DNA of 64,000 nt from Clostridiaceae bacterium (GTDB taxonomy: Bacteria > Bacillota > Clostridia > Lachnospirales > Lachnospiraceae): the NCBI GenBank assembly GCA_902363735.1, contig CABJBA010000001.1, forward strand, positions 124,001-188,000, given 5' to 3'. Every line of letters starts with the position of its first letter. Positions within the stretch are counted from its first letter, which is position 1. The notes beneath the pieces were generated by a model. The model was not told the origin of the DNA and did not search any database. It saw nothing but the letters and a program-made list of their open reading frames with translations. Positions 26,454 to 37,757 of the stretch are shown here, piece after piece. A program made the position numbers and the translations under genes.

Positions 26454-27308
26454 TTACGTTTTATCGTCAGAAATAGTAATCTCATGGCGTCTAATGCGCT
26501 CATGAGAATCCTTTATGCTGACAGATAAAAACAAGTATAATATTTCAATCACCGCGGTAGCTGTCACTCTGGAAAAACAGAATTCTCCCAGAAGAAGCTT
26601 TTCCCTTGTAGCCGTTGTGATGTGATAGTCACAGACTTTTGCAAGAGGAGAGGAGGCATTGTTTGTGATTGCTATGGTTTTTGTATGGTTTTCCTTAGCC
26701 ACTGCTACAAGAGTCATAAGGCGTTTGGAAAATCCGGAATTAGATATGATAATAACCGCATCCTCTGCCCTAAGATTACAGGTATAAGCCACCTGAGTTT
26801 CCCAAATAGACCCTGCCACAGAAGGAATTCCTAATTGGTTGAATTTAAAAGCACCATCTAAAGCTACCGGAGTGGTGTTTCCTACTGCCACCAACTGCAC
26901 AGTTCGGGCCTGTTCAATCACCCCTAAAATATTCTCTAAATTTTCCGCCTCCAGCATGGATATAGTCTGAGTCAGCTCCGCCACCTTATTTGCAAGGATA
27001 TTCTGGAGGGACTGGGGAATGTTGTCACGGGTTATTTCATTGGACACCTCAATAGACTTTCCCCTCTCCTCAGCCACTTCCTTCGTCAGATTAATTTTCA
27101 AATGATGAAAGCCGTTAAAACCGCATCTTCTGCAGAATCTGGATACCGTTGCATCACTTGTACCACTTGCCAGGGCCAGTTCAGCCACCGTCATATCAAT
27201 GATTTCGCTCTTATGTCCTAAAATATAATCCGCAATCTTTTTTTCCGCCTCAAAAAACGAATCATAAGATGAACAGAGAACACCTGACACGCTGATATTT
27301 TCCTGCAT
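26454..27308 (-). CDS. MurR/RpiR-family transcriptional regulator with SIS domain
   Basis: Phosphosugar-sensing DNA-binding protein. The N-terminal RpiR helix-turn-helix spans about residues 30-80 (ELALASGTSDATVSRFCRRCGFNGF). The C-terminal SIS domain, which binds sugar phosphates, includes VQLVAVGNTTPVA and AVIIISNSGFSKR. The start at 27308 (MQENIS) is preferred, as AAAGG lies 7 bases upstream; the ATG at 27326 has no such site. Position just upstream of fruK-fruA suggests it controls fructose use, but that is inference. Its promoter overlaps an inverted repeat, so autoregulation is likely. Confidence 0.88.
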   Translation of the reverse strand: MQENISVSGVLCSSYDSFFEAEKKIADYILGHKSEIIDMTVAELALASGTSDATVSRFCRRCGFNGFHHLKINLTKEVAEERGKSIEVSNEITRDNIPQSLQNILANKVAELTQTISMLEAENLENILGVIEQARTVQLVAVGNTTPVALDGAFKFNQLGIPSVAGSIWETQVAYTCNLRAEDAVIIISNSGFSKRLMTLVAVAKENHTKTIAITNNASSPLAKVCDYHITTATREKLLLGEFCFSRVTATAVIEILYLFLSVSIKDSHERIRRHEITISDDKT

Positions 27309-27337
27309 AAACAACCTTTCCCTCATTTCGTGTAATA

Positions 27338-28903
27338 TTATTTCACCATTATATCATGATGTGAAATACATTGTAAAGAGGGTTCATACTCCCACTGATT
27401 GTGATCCCGCCCTGTATCTCTTAATATCTCATCAATCTGGGCAAACAGCTGGCTGTCAGGCAAATTTCTCTGCCACAGGCGAAACGCCTCTCCTGACCGC
27501 ACTTCCTTTGCGTCGACCGGTATTCCCTCACAATAATCCCTGTTTAAATCCCCGTAAAGTTCCGCCATCTTCTGCATCTGTTCCTCCGGAAGACTGCTAA
27601 GCTGGTCATATATCTGGGCGCTGACAACTTCCTGCAAAAATCCGGAAGCATATTCTTTAAAGAATAGCAGGTTTTCATCCAAAATCCCCTGCTGTTTTGC
27701 CCATCCCTCCACATCCGTTTCCCTGGTTTCATAGGCCAGTCCGCCGTTTTCTGACCATCTTAAAACCCCATATCTGCAAGGCGCAATCGGAAAAGCATCC
27801 GCCACCACTTCGCTGATACGAAAAGCGTCTTCCCCCTCCCCTGGGGAAAGTTTATTTCTTTTGGTTCTTTGCAGATGAAGGTGTCCGCTTATGTAGAGAG
27901 GAACTTTATAGCTTTCTAACAGCTCCGCCACATCCCGGCTATTTTCCAGAGTGCAGTCTACCGGATAAAGAATGCTTTCCTTTAACAGGTTATGGTGGGC
28001 GATGGGAATTAAGGATGCTCCCTCCTGCTCTGCCTCTTCCAATTGCTCTTTCATCCAGGTCAGAGTCTCTTCTCTAATACGCCCGCCTACTTTATTCACT
28101 GGCTCGTACTGGGCTGAATCCAGCATCATAAGCCAGTTTTTTTCATCCAGCTGGTAAACATAGCTGAGGGAGGCTTCATCAAGGCTTCTGGCCTGATCAT
28201 AGCCAAATTCCCGGTAAATTTCATAAAAGTCCTCAGGCGTGGTCATTTCAGACTCACCTTTATCCTCACCGAAATAAGAGGCTGCGGCGTAATTATTAAT
28301 ATCGTGGTTTCCGGGTATGACAAGCACCTTTACACCCTTTTCCTCCAGAATCTTCAGCTTTTCGGCCAGAGCCTTATGACTTTCCATCTCCCCATTTAAG
28401 GTTAAGTCCCCGCTTAAAATTACGGCAGAGGGATTAAGCTTTTCCATTTCGTCCGTAAAGGCATCCATAAGCTGAGGAGTGTACTGAACCAGCTTTCCGT
28501 CATCCCTCTTTAACATAATTTCAAAGGCTTTCCCATAATCGGTCAGATCAGGGGAAAGATAATGGACATCAGTAATTACGGAAATAACCGGAGGCTTATA
28601 GTCCTCAGGCTTGACTTCTTCGGGAAAAAGTATTGCCGGTTTCGGCACCCGTTCTGCTTCTTTACCCAAAAGCACTTCACTTGTAGTGCTCTCTTCCGTT
28701 TCTCCGTACTCTTTTTCTGCTTCTTCTCTTTCCGGACTATCAGTCTGGCTGCCCGGAACTTCCTCCAAAAGAGGAAGGGAGGGCTCCTTCCCTCCAGGTG
28801 CCGGGGAATGAAGTCTGCCAATCACCAGCACAATACCAAAGCATATAAGGAGGGTTACTGTATAAATCAGGGCCAAAAGGCCATTCTTCTTTTGTCTGCT
28901 CAT
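27338..28903 (-). CDS. Membrane-anchored calcineurin-like metallophosphoesterase
   Basis: Predicted extracytoplasmic phosphoesterase with one N-terminal membrane helix (NGLLALIYTVTLLICFGIVL). The metal-binding motifs occur in order: VITDVHYLS, ILSGDLTLNGE, VIPGNHDIN, IAHHNLL and ISGHLHLQ. The substrate is unknown. The start is uncertain: the frame is open to a TTG at 28939, but the predicted transcript would begin only about 8 bases before it with no ribosome binding site, so the ATG at 28903 (MSRQKKNG) is preferred, giving 521 residues. The rpiR-family gene follows closely and may be partly co-transcribed. Confidence 0.85.
   Translation of the reverse strand: MSRQKKNGLLALIYTVTLLICFGIVLVIGRLHSPAPGGKEPSLPLLEEVPGSQTDSPEREEAEKEYGETEESTTSEVLLGKEAERVPKPAILFPEEVKPEDYKPPVISVITDVHYLSPDLTDYGKAFEIMLKRDDGKLVQYTPQLMDAFTDEMEKLNPSAVILSGDLTLNGEMESHKALAEKLKILEEKGVKVLVIPGNHDINNYAAASYFGEDKGESEMTTPEDFYEIYREFGYDQARSLDEASLSYVYQLDEKNWLMMLDSAQYEPVNKVGGRIREETLTWMKEQLEEAEQEGASLIPIAHHNLLKESILYPVDCTLENSRDVAELLESYKVPLYISGHLHLQRTKRNKLSPGEGEDAFRISEVVADAFPIAPCRYGVLRWSENGGLAYETRETDVEGWAKQQGILDENLLFFKEYASGFLQEVVSAQIYDQLSSLPEEQMQKMAELYGDLNRDYCEGIPVDAKEVRSGEAFRLWQRNLPDSQLFAQIDEILRDTGRDHNQWEYEPSLQCISHHDIMVK
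27341..27376 (-). promoter_or_regulatory. Promoter with overlapping inverted repeat before the RpiR-family gene
   Basis: A perfect TATAAT (27348-27353) has TTACAA 17 bases, or TTTACA 18 bases, upstream on the minus strand. Arms TTTCAC and GTGAAA (27341-27346 and 27361-27366) flank the -10 box symmetrically. This is a plausible autoregulatory operator. Confidence 0.5.
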
Positions 28904-28953
28904 GTTGTCCCACAAAGAGTCCTTTCCACATCCTGTCAATCTTTCTCCATGGA

Positions 28954-28982
28954 ATCATAACACGCTTTTTTAAATCGAGCAA
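28954..28982 (-). promoter_or_regulatory. Probable promoter of the metallophosphoesterase gene
   Basis: TTGCTC and TATGAT are separated by 17 bases on the minus strand. The expected transcription start is near 28947. Confidence 0.5.
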
Positions 28983-29111
28983 TCATTTCTCAGTATCTCC
29001 TGGTAAGGGACCACTCATTGTTCACTTCCCTGATAAAAATATCTGGTGCACATTAATGAGTCCGTTGCGGAAGGCAGCCTTCAGCCGCCCGACATTTTTT
29101 ATTTACCTGTT

Positions 29112-29669
29112 TTATAATTTAATAATCTGAATCTCTTCTTTTTCAAAGGTACATACCGAAAGCACATACCCTCCTTCCAGCAGTTCCTGATGAAAAAAGC
29201 CATCGGAATCAGGACCCACTGAAATATCAGCCAGAGACACAGTTATTCCGCAGCCCAAGGCCTTTACATAACTTTCCTTTAAAGTCCACATACGAAAGAA
29301 ATAAGAGTTCTGTTCCTCTTCAGGAAGAGCCCTCATACAATGGTTTTCAGCAGACGAAAAGACCCTTTCCGCAACACTGTCGGGAAAGGGCCGTATCCGC
29401 TCCACATCGATTCCAAGACTGCTTCCTCCCAGCCCGCAGGCCACAAGGCCTTCCGTATGGCTGATATTGTAATGGATCTGAGGATAATCCCTGACATATG
29501 GCTTTCCATGTTTCCCCTTTAAAATCACGACAGGATCTTCTTTCTCAGAAACAATTCCATACAAATCCTTAAGCCCCTTATAAAGCAGGTGTTTTCCGAG
29601 CAAATGCTCCGTCTGCCGTTTTTCCTTTCCATGGGCAGCCTCATACTGCGCCAGATAAATCCGAATCAT
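29112..29669 (-). CDS. 4'-phosphopantetheinyl transferase, Sfp type
   Basis: Transfers phosphopantetheine from CoA to carrier proteins. Two hallmark motifs are present: LGIDVERIRPF (metal-binding Asp and Glu) and FRMWTLKESYVKALGCG (the WxxKEA-like motif). At 185 residues it is a short Sfp-type enzyme rather than an AcpS. No carrier-protein, polyketide or peptide synthetase genes are in this window, so its client is unknown. It starts 5 bp after the metallo-hydrolase gene and is probably co-transcribed with it. Confidence 0.88.
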   Translation of the reverse strand: MIRIYLAQYEAAHGKEKRQTEHLLGKHLLYKGLKDLYGIVSEKEDPVVILKGKHGKPYVRDYPQIHYNISHTEGLVACGLGGSSLGIDVERIRPFPDSVAERVFSSAENHCMRALPEEEQNSYFFRMWTLKESYVKALGCGITVSLADISVGPDSDGFFHQELLEGGYVLSVCTFEKEEIQIIKL

Positions 29670-29674
29670 CCGCC

Positions 29675-30334
29675 TTACCTCTCTGCTTCATCATTTCCCC
29701 GGCTCCAGTCTCGGTTTTCCAACCGGCATCCATGACCGAAATATACCTCTCTCGGCCCAAGGTCACTGATTTTATCCGCACTTTTTAACATGGCCTCCCG
29801 GTCGCAATAGGTCATGGAAACTCCGGGATAAAACATGTTTGTCAGCGCATCCCCTACAATCACTGCTTTTCCATCTATATCAAGCCCAATAGAGCCTCCG
29901 GTATGTCCCGGAAGCTCTATGACCCTGGCATTGATTCCATAATTCCTCAGCCAGTCCCCTTCCCTCAGAAAGATTTCCGGAGTGAATTCCGGTATACGGT
30001 CTGTCTCCATGCTTTTGGAAGAGATCTCCGCAACTACCATTCCCAGAAACCCCTGATAGCATAAGGGTTCTATATTTTCATCTTTTATAAGTCCCAAGTC
30101 TGCCCTGTGCATGGCCACAGGCACTCCCAGAGCAGACTTTAAATAGGCCGTATTCTGCACATGATCCACATGACCATGAGTGAGCACAATCAGTTCTACC
30201 TTTGTTTTCCGGCATTGGGTCAATATTTTTGATTCAAAGCCCTTCCGTCCTGTATCCACAAGAATGGCTCTTCCATGATCCTCTACCAGATAGCTGTTCA
30301 CGCTTCCGCACCTGATACGTTTTATCTCTGCCAT
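29675..30334 (-). CDS. Metallo-beta-lactamase-fold hydrolase
   Basis: Predicted cytoplasmic metal-dependent hydrolase. The motif THGHVDHV supplies the HxHxDH-type metal ligands; a further His lies in LPGHTGGS, an Asp in IVGDALTN, and a C-terminal His in YFGHGCR. The substrate is unknown; glyoxalase II-like or RNase-like roles cannot be told apart. The ATG at 30334 (MAEIKR) follows AGAGGA; the earlier ATG at 30355 begins upstream of this site and is less likely. It has 219 residues and lies downstream of enolase. Confidence 0.85.
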   Translation of the reverse strand: MAEIKRIRCGSVNSYLVEDHGRAILVDTGRKGFESKILTQCRKTKVELIVLTHGHVDHVQNTAYLKSALGVPVAMHRADLGLIKDENIEPLCYQGFLGMVVAEISSKSMETDRIPEFTPEIFLREGDWLRNYGINARVIELPGHTGGSIGLDIDGKAVIVGDALTNMFYPGVSMTYCDREAMLKSADKISDLGPREVYFGHGCRLENRDWSRGNDEAER

Positions 30335-30436
30335 CTTTTTTCCTCTTTCTTTCAAATACTTGGATTGCTGCCGGACTGCCTCCTGCAGAAGTCTTTCCTA
30401 TTCATTGTATTGAAAGAGAGTCAAGTATATTCCTTA

Positions 30437-31747
<1,311 letters not shown>

Positions 31748-31750
31748 CTA

Positions 31751-33394
31751 TTAAATAGATTCCAGAATGGAAAGAAGGTCCTCTACAGACTTCTTTCCAA
31801 ACTCAACCAATTCATCGTTGATGATAATACAGGGAACGCTCATAATCTGGTATTTCTCTTTCAGCTTTGGATATAAGGCCAGATCATAGGCAGCAGCCTT
31901 TACCATATCATGCTCAGCAGATATCCTGCCCGCAGCCATAACCGTAGCCGGACACATGGTACAGGAAAGGGAAATCGCAATCTTGATATCGACAGGCTTT
32001 TTAATGGACTCTATGCGGGACTGTTCACCGGCTGAAAGAGCCTGGCCTGGACCAGCCACATTGTAAAGCCCTATAACAAAGGAATTAAACTCATGGCCTC
32101 CCGGGATTCCATAAAACCGGATTCCCGATTCACTGCCATCTTCCTTAAATATAGTCAAAACAGGAAGGTTTTCATCTGCCTCAGTTTTATCTGATTCCCT
32201 GCTAACCAAACATTCTACCTGCTCAGAGATGCCGGACAGTTCCTTTACAAAGCCTTCCATCTGACCAGCCAGACTGCTTTTGTCAAGCAGAGCCTTTACC
32301 GTTACCTTTCTCTGGAATCTGCCGAATAAATCCTTCAGCTGTCCCTTCATCTCTGAAGAAATAAAGCTTTCTTCAGATTCTGTTCCGGTTTCCTCTTCCC
32401 TTACTTCCTGAGAACTTGCAATATCACAAACAGTTTCCCTCTGGGCAAGCCCCAGTTTTTGGCTCATATCAGAAACATATCTTTCCAGGGAGGTAGCCGC
32501 AACCGCTCCATCTGACACAGCCGTTACCACCTGTCTTAATTCCTTTACACACACATCACCGGCTCCGAATACTCCTGCTGTCTCAGTCATCTGGTTTCTG
32601 TCAGTCAGCAGGTATCCATGTGGATCTAAGGGAAGCTTTCCCTTAATCCACTCCGTATCAGGCACATAACCTGCAAATACAAATATACCAAAGGACTGGC
32701 CTTCCGACGCCTCATACTGCCACTCTTCTCCGGTCTGGTTGTTCCGGAATTTAGCAGACCGAAGCATCCTGTCTCCCACTGCCTCAACAATTTCCGTATG
32801 ATAATGAATCTTGATCTTTTCAAAGTTCTTTACCTTGTCAGCTACAGCACCTGCACAGGTAAAATCTTCGCCCCGTACAATGATTGTCACCTCTTTTGCA
32901 TACTTGGTAAGAAAAACAGTTTCCTCGGCAGCGGCGAATCCGCCTCCAATTACAAACACATCCATTCCGGTAAAAAATTCTCCGTCACAGGTAGCACAGT
33001 AAGCAACTCCCCGTCCCTTGAATTCCTTTTCCCCTTTAAAACCAAGAGATCTTGGGTTAGCACCGAGAGCCAGAACAATACCCAGGGTCTTAAAATCACC
33101 TTTGTCCGTCTTAACCAGCCGGATATCACCGGACAAATCCAGATCAGTGACTCTGGCGATCTTAAATTCCGCTCCAAAAGTTTCCGCCTGTCTGCGCATC
33201 TGCTCCGTCAGTTCTTTTCCGTCAATTTTTCCGATTCCGGGATAATTCACAATTTCAGAAGTAATGGTAATCTGGCCGCCTATGGCTTCCTTTTCCAGCA
33301 CCAACACCCGGAATCTGGCCCTTGCAGCATAAATGGCAGCAGACAGGCCCGCAGGGCCTGCTCCGACTATTACCACATCATACAATTCATCCAT
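31751..33394 (-). CDS. AhpF-like disulfide reductase: thioredoxin-reductase core with C-terminal tandem thioredoxin folds
   Basis: Likely reduces the peroxiredoxin AhpC encoded just upstream. Residues 1-310 form a thioredoxin reductase: FAD motif GAGPAGLSAA, redox pair Cys133/Cys136 (CATC), NAD(P)H motif GGGFAAAEE and FGAGDVCVK. After a charged linker (about 330-355), residues about 360-547 form two thioredoxin-like folds, the last with a redox motif CTMC (Cys478/Cys481) and a cis-Pro in MSVPC. In classical AhpF the tandem thioredoxin unit precedes the reductase; here the order is reversed. It has 547 residues, and its start lies 13 bp after ahpC. Confidence 0.85.
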   Translation of the reverse strand: MDELYDVVIVGAGPAGLSAAIYAARARFRVLVLEKEAIGGQITITSEIVNYPGIGKIDGKELTEQMRRQAETFGAEFKIARVTDLDLSGDIRLVKTDKGDFKTLGIVLALGANPRSLGFKGEKEFKGRGVAYCATCDGEFFTGMDVFVIGGGFAAAEETVFLTKYAKEVTIIVRGEDFTCAGAVADKVKNFEKIKIHYHTEIVEAVGDRMLRSAKFRNNQTGEEWQYEASEGQSFGIFVFAGYVPDTEWIKGKLPLDPHGYLLTDRNQMTETAGVFGAGDVCVKELRQVVTAVSDGAVAATSLERYVSDMSQKLGLAQRETVCDIASSQEVREEETGTESEESFISSEMKGQLKDLFGRFQRKVTVKALLDKSSLAGQMEGFVKELSGISEQVECLVSRESDKTEADENLPVLTIFKEDGSESGIRFYGIPGGHEFNSFVIGLYNVAGPGQALSAGEQSRIESIKKPVDIKIAISLSCTMCPATVMAAGRISAEHDMVKAAAYDLALYPKLKEKYQIMSVPCIIINDELVEFGKKSVEDLLSILESI

Positions 33395-33407
33395 CAGTAT
33401 CCCGCCT

Positions 33408-33971
33408 TTACAAAAGACCTACCAGATCCAGGCTGGGTTTTAAGGTCTTTGCTCCAGGCTGCCATTTTGCCGGGCAAACCTCGTCGCCATGCTCGTGAAC
33501 AAACTGGGAAGCCTGGACCCTCCGGAATAACTCGTCCGCATTTCGTCCTACGTTTCCGGCAATTACTTCATATGCCACGATTTTTCCTTCGGGATTGACA
33601 ATAAAGGATCCTCTTTCTGCCAAACCTGCTGATTCGATCAGTACATCAAAATCTCTGGCAATGGCTCCAGTAGGATCCGCCAGCATAGGATACTGAATCT
33701 TTTTTATAGTCTTGGAAGCATCATGCCAAGCCTTATGAACAAAGTGAGTATCACAGGATACGCTGTAGATTTCGCAGCCGATCTTTTTGAATTCCTCATA
33801 CTTCTCCGCCAGATCCTCTAACTCTGTCGGGCACACAAAGGTAAAATCTGCAGGATAGAAGAAGAACACTGCCCACTTTCCGAGGATATCCTCTTTCGTC
33901 AATTCCTTAAACTCTCCGTTTACAAAACTCTGTACCTTAAAATCACTTACTTCTTTTCCAATCAATGACAT
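33408..33971 (-). CDS. ahpC: Alkyl hydroperoxide reductase subunit C (2-Cys peroxiredoxin)
   Basis: Reduces hydrogen peroxide and organic hydroperoxides. The peroxidatic cysteine is Cys47 in ADFTFVCPTELEDL and the resolving cysteine is Cys166 in EVCPAKW. The 187-residue length and the opening MSLIGKEVSDFKVQSF match AhpC of the Prx1/AhpC class. It heads an operon with the AhpF-like reductase and enolase. The promoter region contains an unassigned palindrome at the transcription start. Confidence 0.95.
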   Translation of the reverse strand: MSLIGKEVSDFKVQSFVNGEFKELTKEDILGKWAVFFFYPADFTFVCPTELEDLAEKYEEFKKIGCEIYSVSCDTHFVHKAWHDASKTIKKIQYPMLADPTGAIARDFDVLIESAGLAERGSFIVNPEGKIVAYEVIAGNVGRNADELFRRVQASQFVHEHGDEVCPAKWQPGAKTLKPSLDLVGLL

Positions 33972-34070
33972 ACTATTAATCTCCTTTCATATTTTCAGGC
34001 ATAATAGGATACCCACAGAGTGCTTCTTCTTATTATACCAGGTTATTATGGTTTGTTTCTATATTTTTAT

Positions 34071-34090
34071 GAGTTAGTCATTACTAATTC
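34071..34090. promoter_or_regulatory. Palindromic operator candidate before ahpC
   Basis: GAGTTAGTCATTACTAATTC has arms TTAGT and ACTAA around four bases, with flanking GA and TC also symmetric. It begins directly downstream of the -10 box at 34099-34104. It does not match the PerR (TTATAATNATTATAA) or Rex consensus well, so the regulator is unknown. Confidence 0.45.
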
Positions 34091-34098
34091 ATATCTTA

Positions 34099-34127
34099 AT
34101 CATAGCACGTTTAATTGGAAATTTCAA
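34099..34127 (-). promoter_or_regulatory. Probable promoter of the ahpC operon
   Basis: TTGAAA and TATGAT lie 17 bases apart on the minus strand. A second candidate nearer ahpC has a perfect TATAAT (34032-34037) but only a weak -35. No convincing terminator for trpS is seen in the same gap. Confidence 0.65.
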
Positions 34128-34183
34128 GAAATAAAATCGATAATAATTATTGTTTTTTAATCTGAAAATTTTTAATGGAGCTT

Positions 34184-35275
34184 CTACTCCTGCCCTTTGT
34201 ATTTTTTTGACTGTTCTTCCATGAAGCCCAGATCATCAAAGTAGTTAATCTTCATGGCTTCCTTTACCCCTTGCAAGGTCTCAGCTGCCACTGACTCGGC
34301 TTTCTGGCTTCCATCTTTTAATACCTGATACACATAAGGGATGTTAGCCTCATATTCCTTCCTTCTTTGGCGGATAGGCTCCAGTTCTGCCTGAAGAACG
34401 CTGTTTAAGAACCGTTTTACCTTTACATCCCCCAGTCCTCCCTGCTTGTAGTGGTTTTTCAGTTCATCCAGATTCTTATAATCAGGAAGATATTTTTCAA
34501 AATCCTCATCCTTACAGAAAGCATCAAGATAGGTAAACACCGTATTTCCTTCCACCTGTCCCGGATCAGAAACCTGCAAGTGATTGGGGTCCGTATACAT
34601 GCTCATGACTTTTTTCTTTACTTCTTCTTCTGAATCGGATAAATAAATACAATTTCCTAATGACTTACTCATCTTGGCCTTTCCATCTGTCCCCGGAAGT
34701 CTTAAACAGGCCTTGTTGTCAGGAAGAAGAATATCCGGCTCCACCAGAGCATCACCATAAATGGAGTTGAACTTACGCACAATTTCCCTGGCCTGCTCAA
34801 TCATAGGCTCCTGATCCTCTCCTACAGGCACTGTGGTGGCCTTAAAGGCTGTAATATCTGCTGCCTGACTGATGGGATAGGTAAAAAAGCCCACGGGTAT
34901 ACTGGTTTCAAAATTCCTCATGGAAATTTCAGATTTAACTGTAGGATTGCGCTGAAGTCTGGATACAGTCACCAGATTCATGTAATAAAAAGACAGTTCC
35001 GTTAACTGAGGAATCTGAGACTGGATAAACAGAGTGCATTTCTTTGGATCCAGCCCGCAGGAAAGGTAATCCAGAGCAACCTCTATGATATTCTGACGAA
35101 CCTTTTCCGGATTGTCCGAATTGTCCGTAAGGGCCTGTGCATCTGCAATCATAATAAAAATCTCATCAAATTCACCAGAATTCTGCAGCTCTACCCTGCG
35201 CTTTAATGAACCAACATAATGACCGATATGAAGCTTTCCGGTAGGACGGTCTCCTGTCAATATAATCTTTCCCAT
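34184..35275 (-). CDS. trpS: Tryptophan-tRNA ligase
   Basis: Charges tRNA-Trp. This class I synthetase has the HIGH motif as [10 protein letters not shown] near residues 14-23, KMSKS as [10 protein letters not shown] near 202-211, and GDRPTGKLH at the N-terminus. At 363 residues it is somewhat longer than the common 330-residue form, mainly through insertions in the C-terminal half. The ATG follows GGAGGT. It lies 29 bp after metH with no promoter or T-box leader visible, so it is probably read from the methionine genes. Confidence 0.95.
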   Translation of the reverse strand: MGKIILTGDRPTGKLHIGHYVGSLKRRVELQNSGEFDEIFIMIADAQALTDNSDNPEKVRQNIIEVALDYLSCGLDPKKCTLFIQSQIPQLTELSFYYMNLVTVSRLQRNPTVKSEISMRNFETSIPVGFFTYPISQAADITAFKATTVPVGEDQEPMIEQAREIVRKFNSIYGDALVEPDILLPDNKACLRLPGTDGKAKMSKSLGNCIYLSDSEEEVKKKVMSMYTDPNHLQVSDPGQVEGNTVFTYLDAFCKDEDFEKYLPDYKNLDELKNHYKQGGLGDVKVKRFLNSVLQAELEPIRQRRKEYEANIPYVYQVLKDGSQKAESVAAETLQGVKEAMKINYFDDLGFMEEQSKKYKGQE

Positions 35276-35304
35276 GTTTGTACCTCCAAGTGTATATTCA
35301 AAAT

Positions 35305-37743
35305 TTATTTTCCTGCAAACAATCCTTCCGCATAATTAACGGAAGCCATGGCATCCCGGCAATACCGGTCAGCCCCTATAGTCTCTGCATAATCCTTTGT
35401 CAAAACAGCGCCTCCCACCATTACTTTTACGTGAGGGGCCTGTGCCCGAAGCTGGCGAATGGTCTCCTCCATACTGGGAACCGTAGTAGTCATAAGGGCG
35501 CTTAAGCCTACCAGGCTCACTCCGTCCCTTACAGCGGTTTCCACCACTGTTTCCGGCGGAACATCCTTTCCCAAATCAATTACATCATAACTGTAATTTT
35601 CCAGAAGCACTTTGACAATGTTTTTCCCGATATCATGGATATCACCTTTTACCGTAGCCAGAATAATCCGCCCCTTCTTCTCCTGTGCCACACCGCTCAT
35701 AGCCATCTGTTCTTTTATGACTTCAAAAGCAGCCTTAGCCGCCTCTGCACTCATAAGAAGCTGAGGAAGAAAAACGGTTCCCTTTTCAAAACCCTTTCCC
35801 ACCCGGTCCAGAGCAGGAATCATCTCTTCATTGATAATAGTCAAAGGCTCTCTTTCCTTTAAAAGCTCCTTTACTGCAGCATGAGCCCGGTCCTTTAAGC
35901 CTTTGGCAATGCTCTCTGCCAGGGTAATCTCACCTACTGAAGAATTACCAATACCAGAGCTGCCTCCCGGCTTTACCGTCTCTCCTAAAGTAGTCACCTG
36001 ACCACTGTAGACAGCAATGTAATCACTGCACTGGGGATCTAAGTCTGCAAGAGCTCTGTAGCTGTAATAGGAGCGCATCATTGCCTCTGAATTAGGATTA
36101 ATGATAGCAGCACTTAATCCGTTTTGCAAAGCCATGGCAAAAAAAGTAGCATTAACGATTTCCCTCTGAGGAAGTCCAAAGGAAATGTTGGAAACTCCCA
36201 GAGTGGTTCTGCCGCCAAGCTCATCCCGGATCCTTCTCAGAGCTTCCAGAGTAACTAAAGCCCCCTGGCTGTCGGAGCTTACAGTCATACACAGGGCATC
36301 GATCACAATATCCTTGGGAGAAATGCCGTATTTGGCTGCATAAGCATATATTTTTTTTGCCACCTGGATTCTGCCTTCGGCTGTTTCCGGTATTCCGCCT
36401 TCATCAAGAGCCAGGGCCACTACAACGCCACCATACTTCTTGACAAGAGGAAATATTGCATCCATCACTTCTTTTTTGCCATTTACAGAATTAATCATAG
36501 GCTTTCCGTTATAAATCCTCATAGCCTTTTCCATTGCATCAATATTAGATGTATCAATCTGGAGAGGCAGGTCAATGATGCTCTGAAGCTCCTTTATCAC
36601 CTCCACCATCATGGATGGCTCGTCTATTTCCGGAAGCCCCACATTGACATCCAACACGTGAGCTCCGTTATCCTGCTGGGCCACTCCCTCCCTTAAAATA
36701 TATTCCAGGTTGTGGTCTCTGAGGGCCTGTTTGAATCTGGCCTTTCCCGTGGGATTGATCCTTTCTCCAATAATAACCGGGTCTCGTCCAATGACTACGG
36801 CCTGGGCATAAGAGGATACTACTGTCCTGTTCTTTTTACCCGGCATGACAGCAGTCAGGTCTTTACATACGACCGTCGTCTTATAAATGTGTTCCGGTGT
36901 GGTTCCGCAGCATCCGCCCACCACACAGGCTCCCATCTCCACGATCTCCTTCATGACAGATGCAAACTCATCAGCGTCAATGTCATAGACCGTTTGTCCT
37001 CCTTCGCTTCTTGGAAGACCGGCATTAGGGTTGACAATGACCGGTATAGAAACCACCTTCATAATATCTGACAGGATTTCTTTCATCTGAACCGGTCCAA
37101 GGCCGCAGTTGATTCCAAGAGCATTCACTCCAAGGCCCTCCAAAAGAGCCACGGTAGACTCCACATTTCCTCCTGTCAAAAGCTTTCCCTTTTCGTCAAA
37201 GATCATGGTCACAAACACCGGAAGGCTGGAGTTTTCCTTTGCTGCCAGGACAGCAGCCTTGGCTTCATAGCTGTCACTCATGGTCTCAATAATAATAAGG
37301 TCTGCCCCTTCTCTCTCTCCGATTCTTACCACCTGTGCAAACAGCTCATAGGCTGCTTCAAAGTCTAAATCTCCCAGAGGCTTTAAAAGCTTTCCCGTAG
37401 GTCCTATATCAAGAGCAATGTACCCTTTGCCTCTCCCGGCAGGGTACGAGGCCGTTTTCACCGCCTCTTTGGCATTTCTCAAAGCCTCTGTCACCACTTC
37501 TTCTAAGCCATACTCCGCATCTTTATGAAATTTCAAGCCATTGGCTCCAAAGGTATTGGTACTTATAATATCTGCCCCTGCCTCTAAGTATTCCCGATGG
37601 ATCTTTGTGATGATTTCCGGATGGATAACATTCCAGGTTTCCGGCAGTTCTCCCGGTTTTAACCCATTAGCCTGGAGAAGGCTTCCCATACCTCCGTCAA
37701 AAAATACGATCCTCTTCTTTATCTCTTCCAAAATCCCTGTCAT
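35305..37743 (-). CDS. metH: Cobalamin-dependent methionine synthase lacking the reactivation domain
   Basis: Transfers the methyl group of methyl-tetrahydrofolate to homocysteine via cobalamin. The N-terminal homocysteine-binding barrel has zinc ligands in NCGLGP and GGCCGTTP. The pterin-binding barrel begins near [13 protein letters not shown]. The four-helix cap and B12-binding domain hold the DxHxxG motif, GDIHDIGKN with His703. The protein ends after the B12 domain at 812 residues, so the AdoMet-dependent reactivation domain is absent; it is encoded by the preceding gene. The ATG at 37743 follows GGAGG; the longer GTG frame from 37758 is less likely. Confidence 0.95.
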   Translation of the reverse strand: MTGILEEIKKRIVFFDGGMGSLLQANGLKPGELPETWNVIHPEIITKIHREYLEAGADIISTNTFGANGLKFHKDAEYGLEEVVTEALRNAKEAVKTASYPAGRGKGYIALDIGPTGKLLKPLGDLDFEAAYELFAQVVRIGEREGADLIIIETMSDSYEAKAAVLAAKENSSLPVFVTMIFDEKGKLLTGGNVESTVALLEGLGVNALGINCGLGPVQMKEILSDIMKVVSIPVIVNPNAGLPRSEGGQTVYDIDADEFASVMKEIVEMGACVVGGCCGTTPEHIYKTTVVCKDLTAVMPGKKNRTVVSSYAQAVVIGRDPVIIGERINPTGKARFKQALRDHNLEYILREGVAQQDNGAHVLDVNVGLPEIDEPSMMVEVIKELQSIIDLPLQIDTSNIDAMEKAMRIYNGKPMINSVNGKKEVMDAIFPLVKKYGGVVVALALDEGGIPETAEGRIQVAKKIYAYAAKYGISPKDIVIDALCMTVSSDSQGALVTLEALRRIRDELGGRTTLGVSNISFGLPQREIVNATFFAMALQNGLSAAIINPNSEAMMRSYYSYRALADLDPQCSDYIAVYSGQVTTLGETVKPGGSSGIGNSSVGEITLAESIAKGLKDRAHAAVKELLKEREPLTIINEEMIPALDRVGKGFEKGTVFLPQLLMSAEAAKAAFEVIKEQMAMSGVAQEKKGRIILATVKGDIHDIGKNIVKVLLENYSYDVIDLGKDVPPETVVETAVRDGVSLVGLSALMTTTVPSMEETIRQLRAQAPHVKVMVGGAVLTKDYAETIGADRYCRDAMASVNYAEGLFAGK

Positions 37744-37757
37744 ACGTTCCTCCGTCA

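Noticed and set aside
32798..33598. A 266-codon plus-strand open frame opposite the AhpF-like gene and ahpC
   Set aside because: It spans two well-supported minus-strand genes and their junction; the composition is that of a shadow frame.
34021..34090. PerR box at ahpC
   Set aside because: The palindrome there has the wrong core and spacing for TTATAATNATTATAA.
35276..35304. T-box leader for trpS
   Set aside because: Only 29 bp separate metH and trpS, too short for a T-box.
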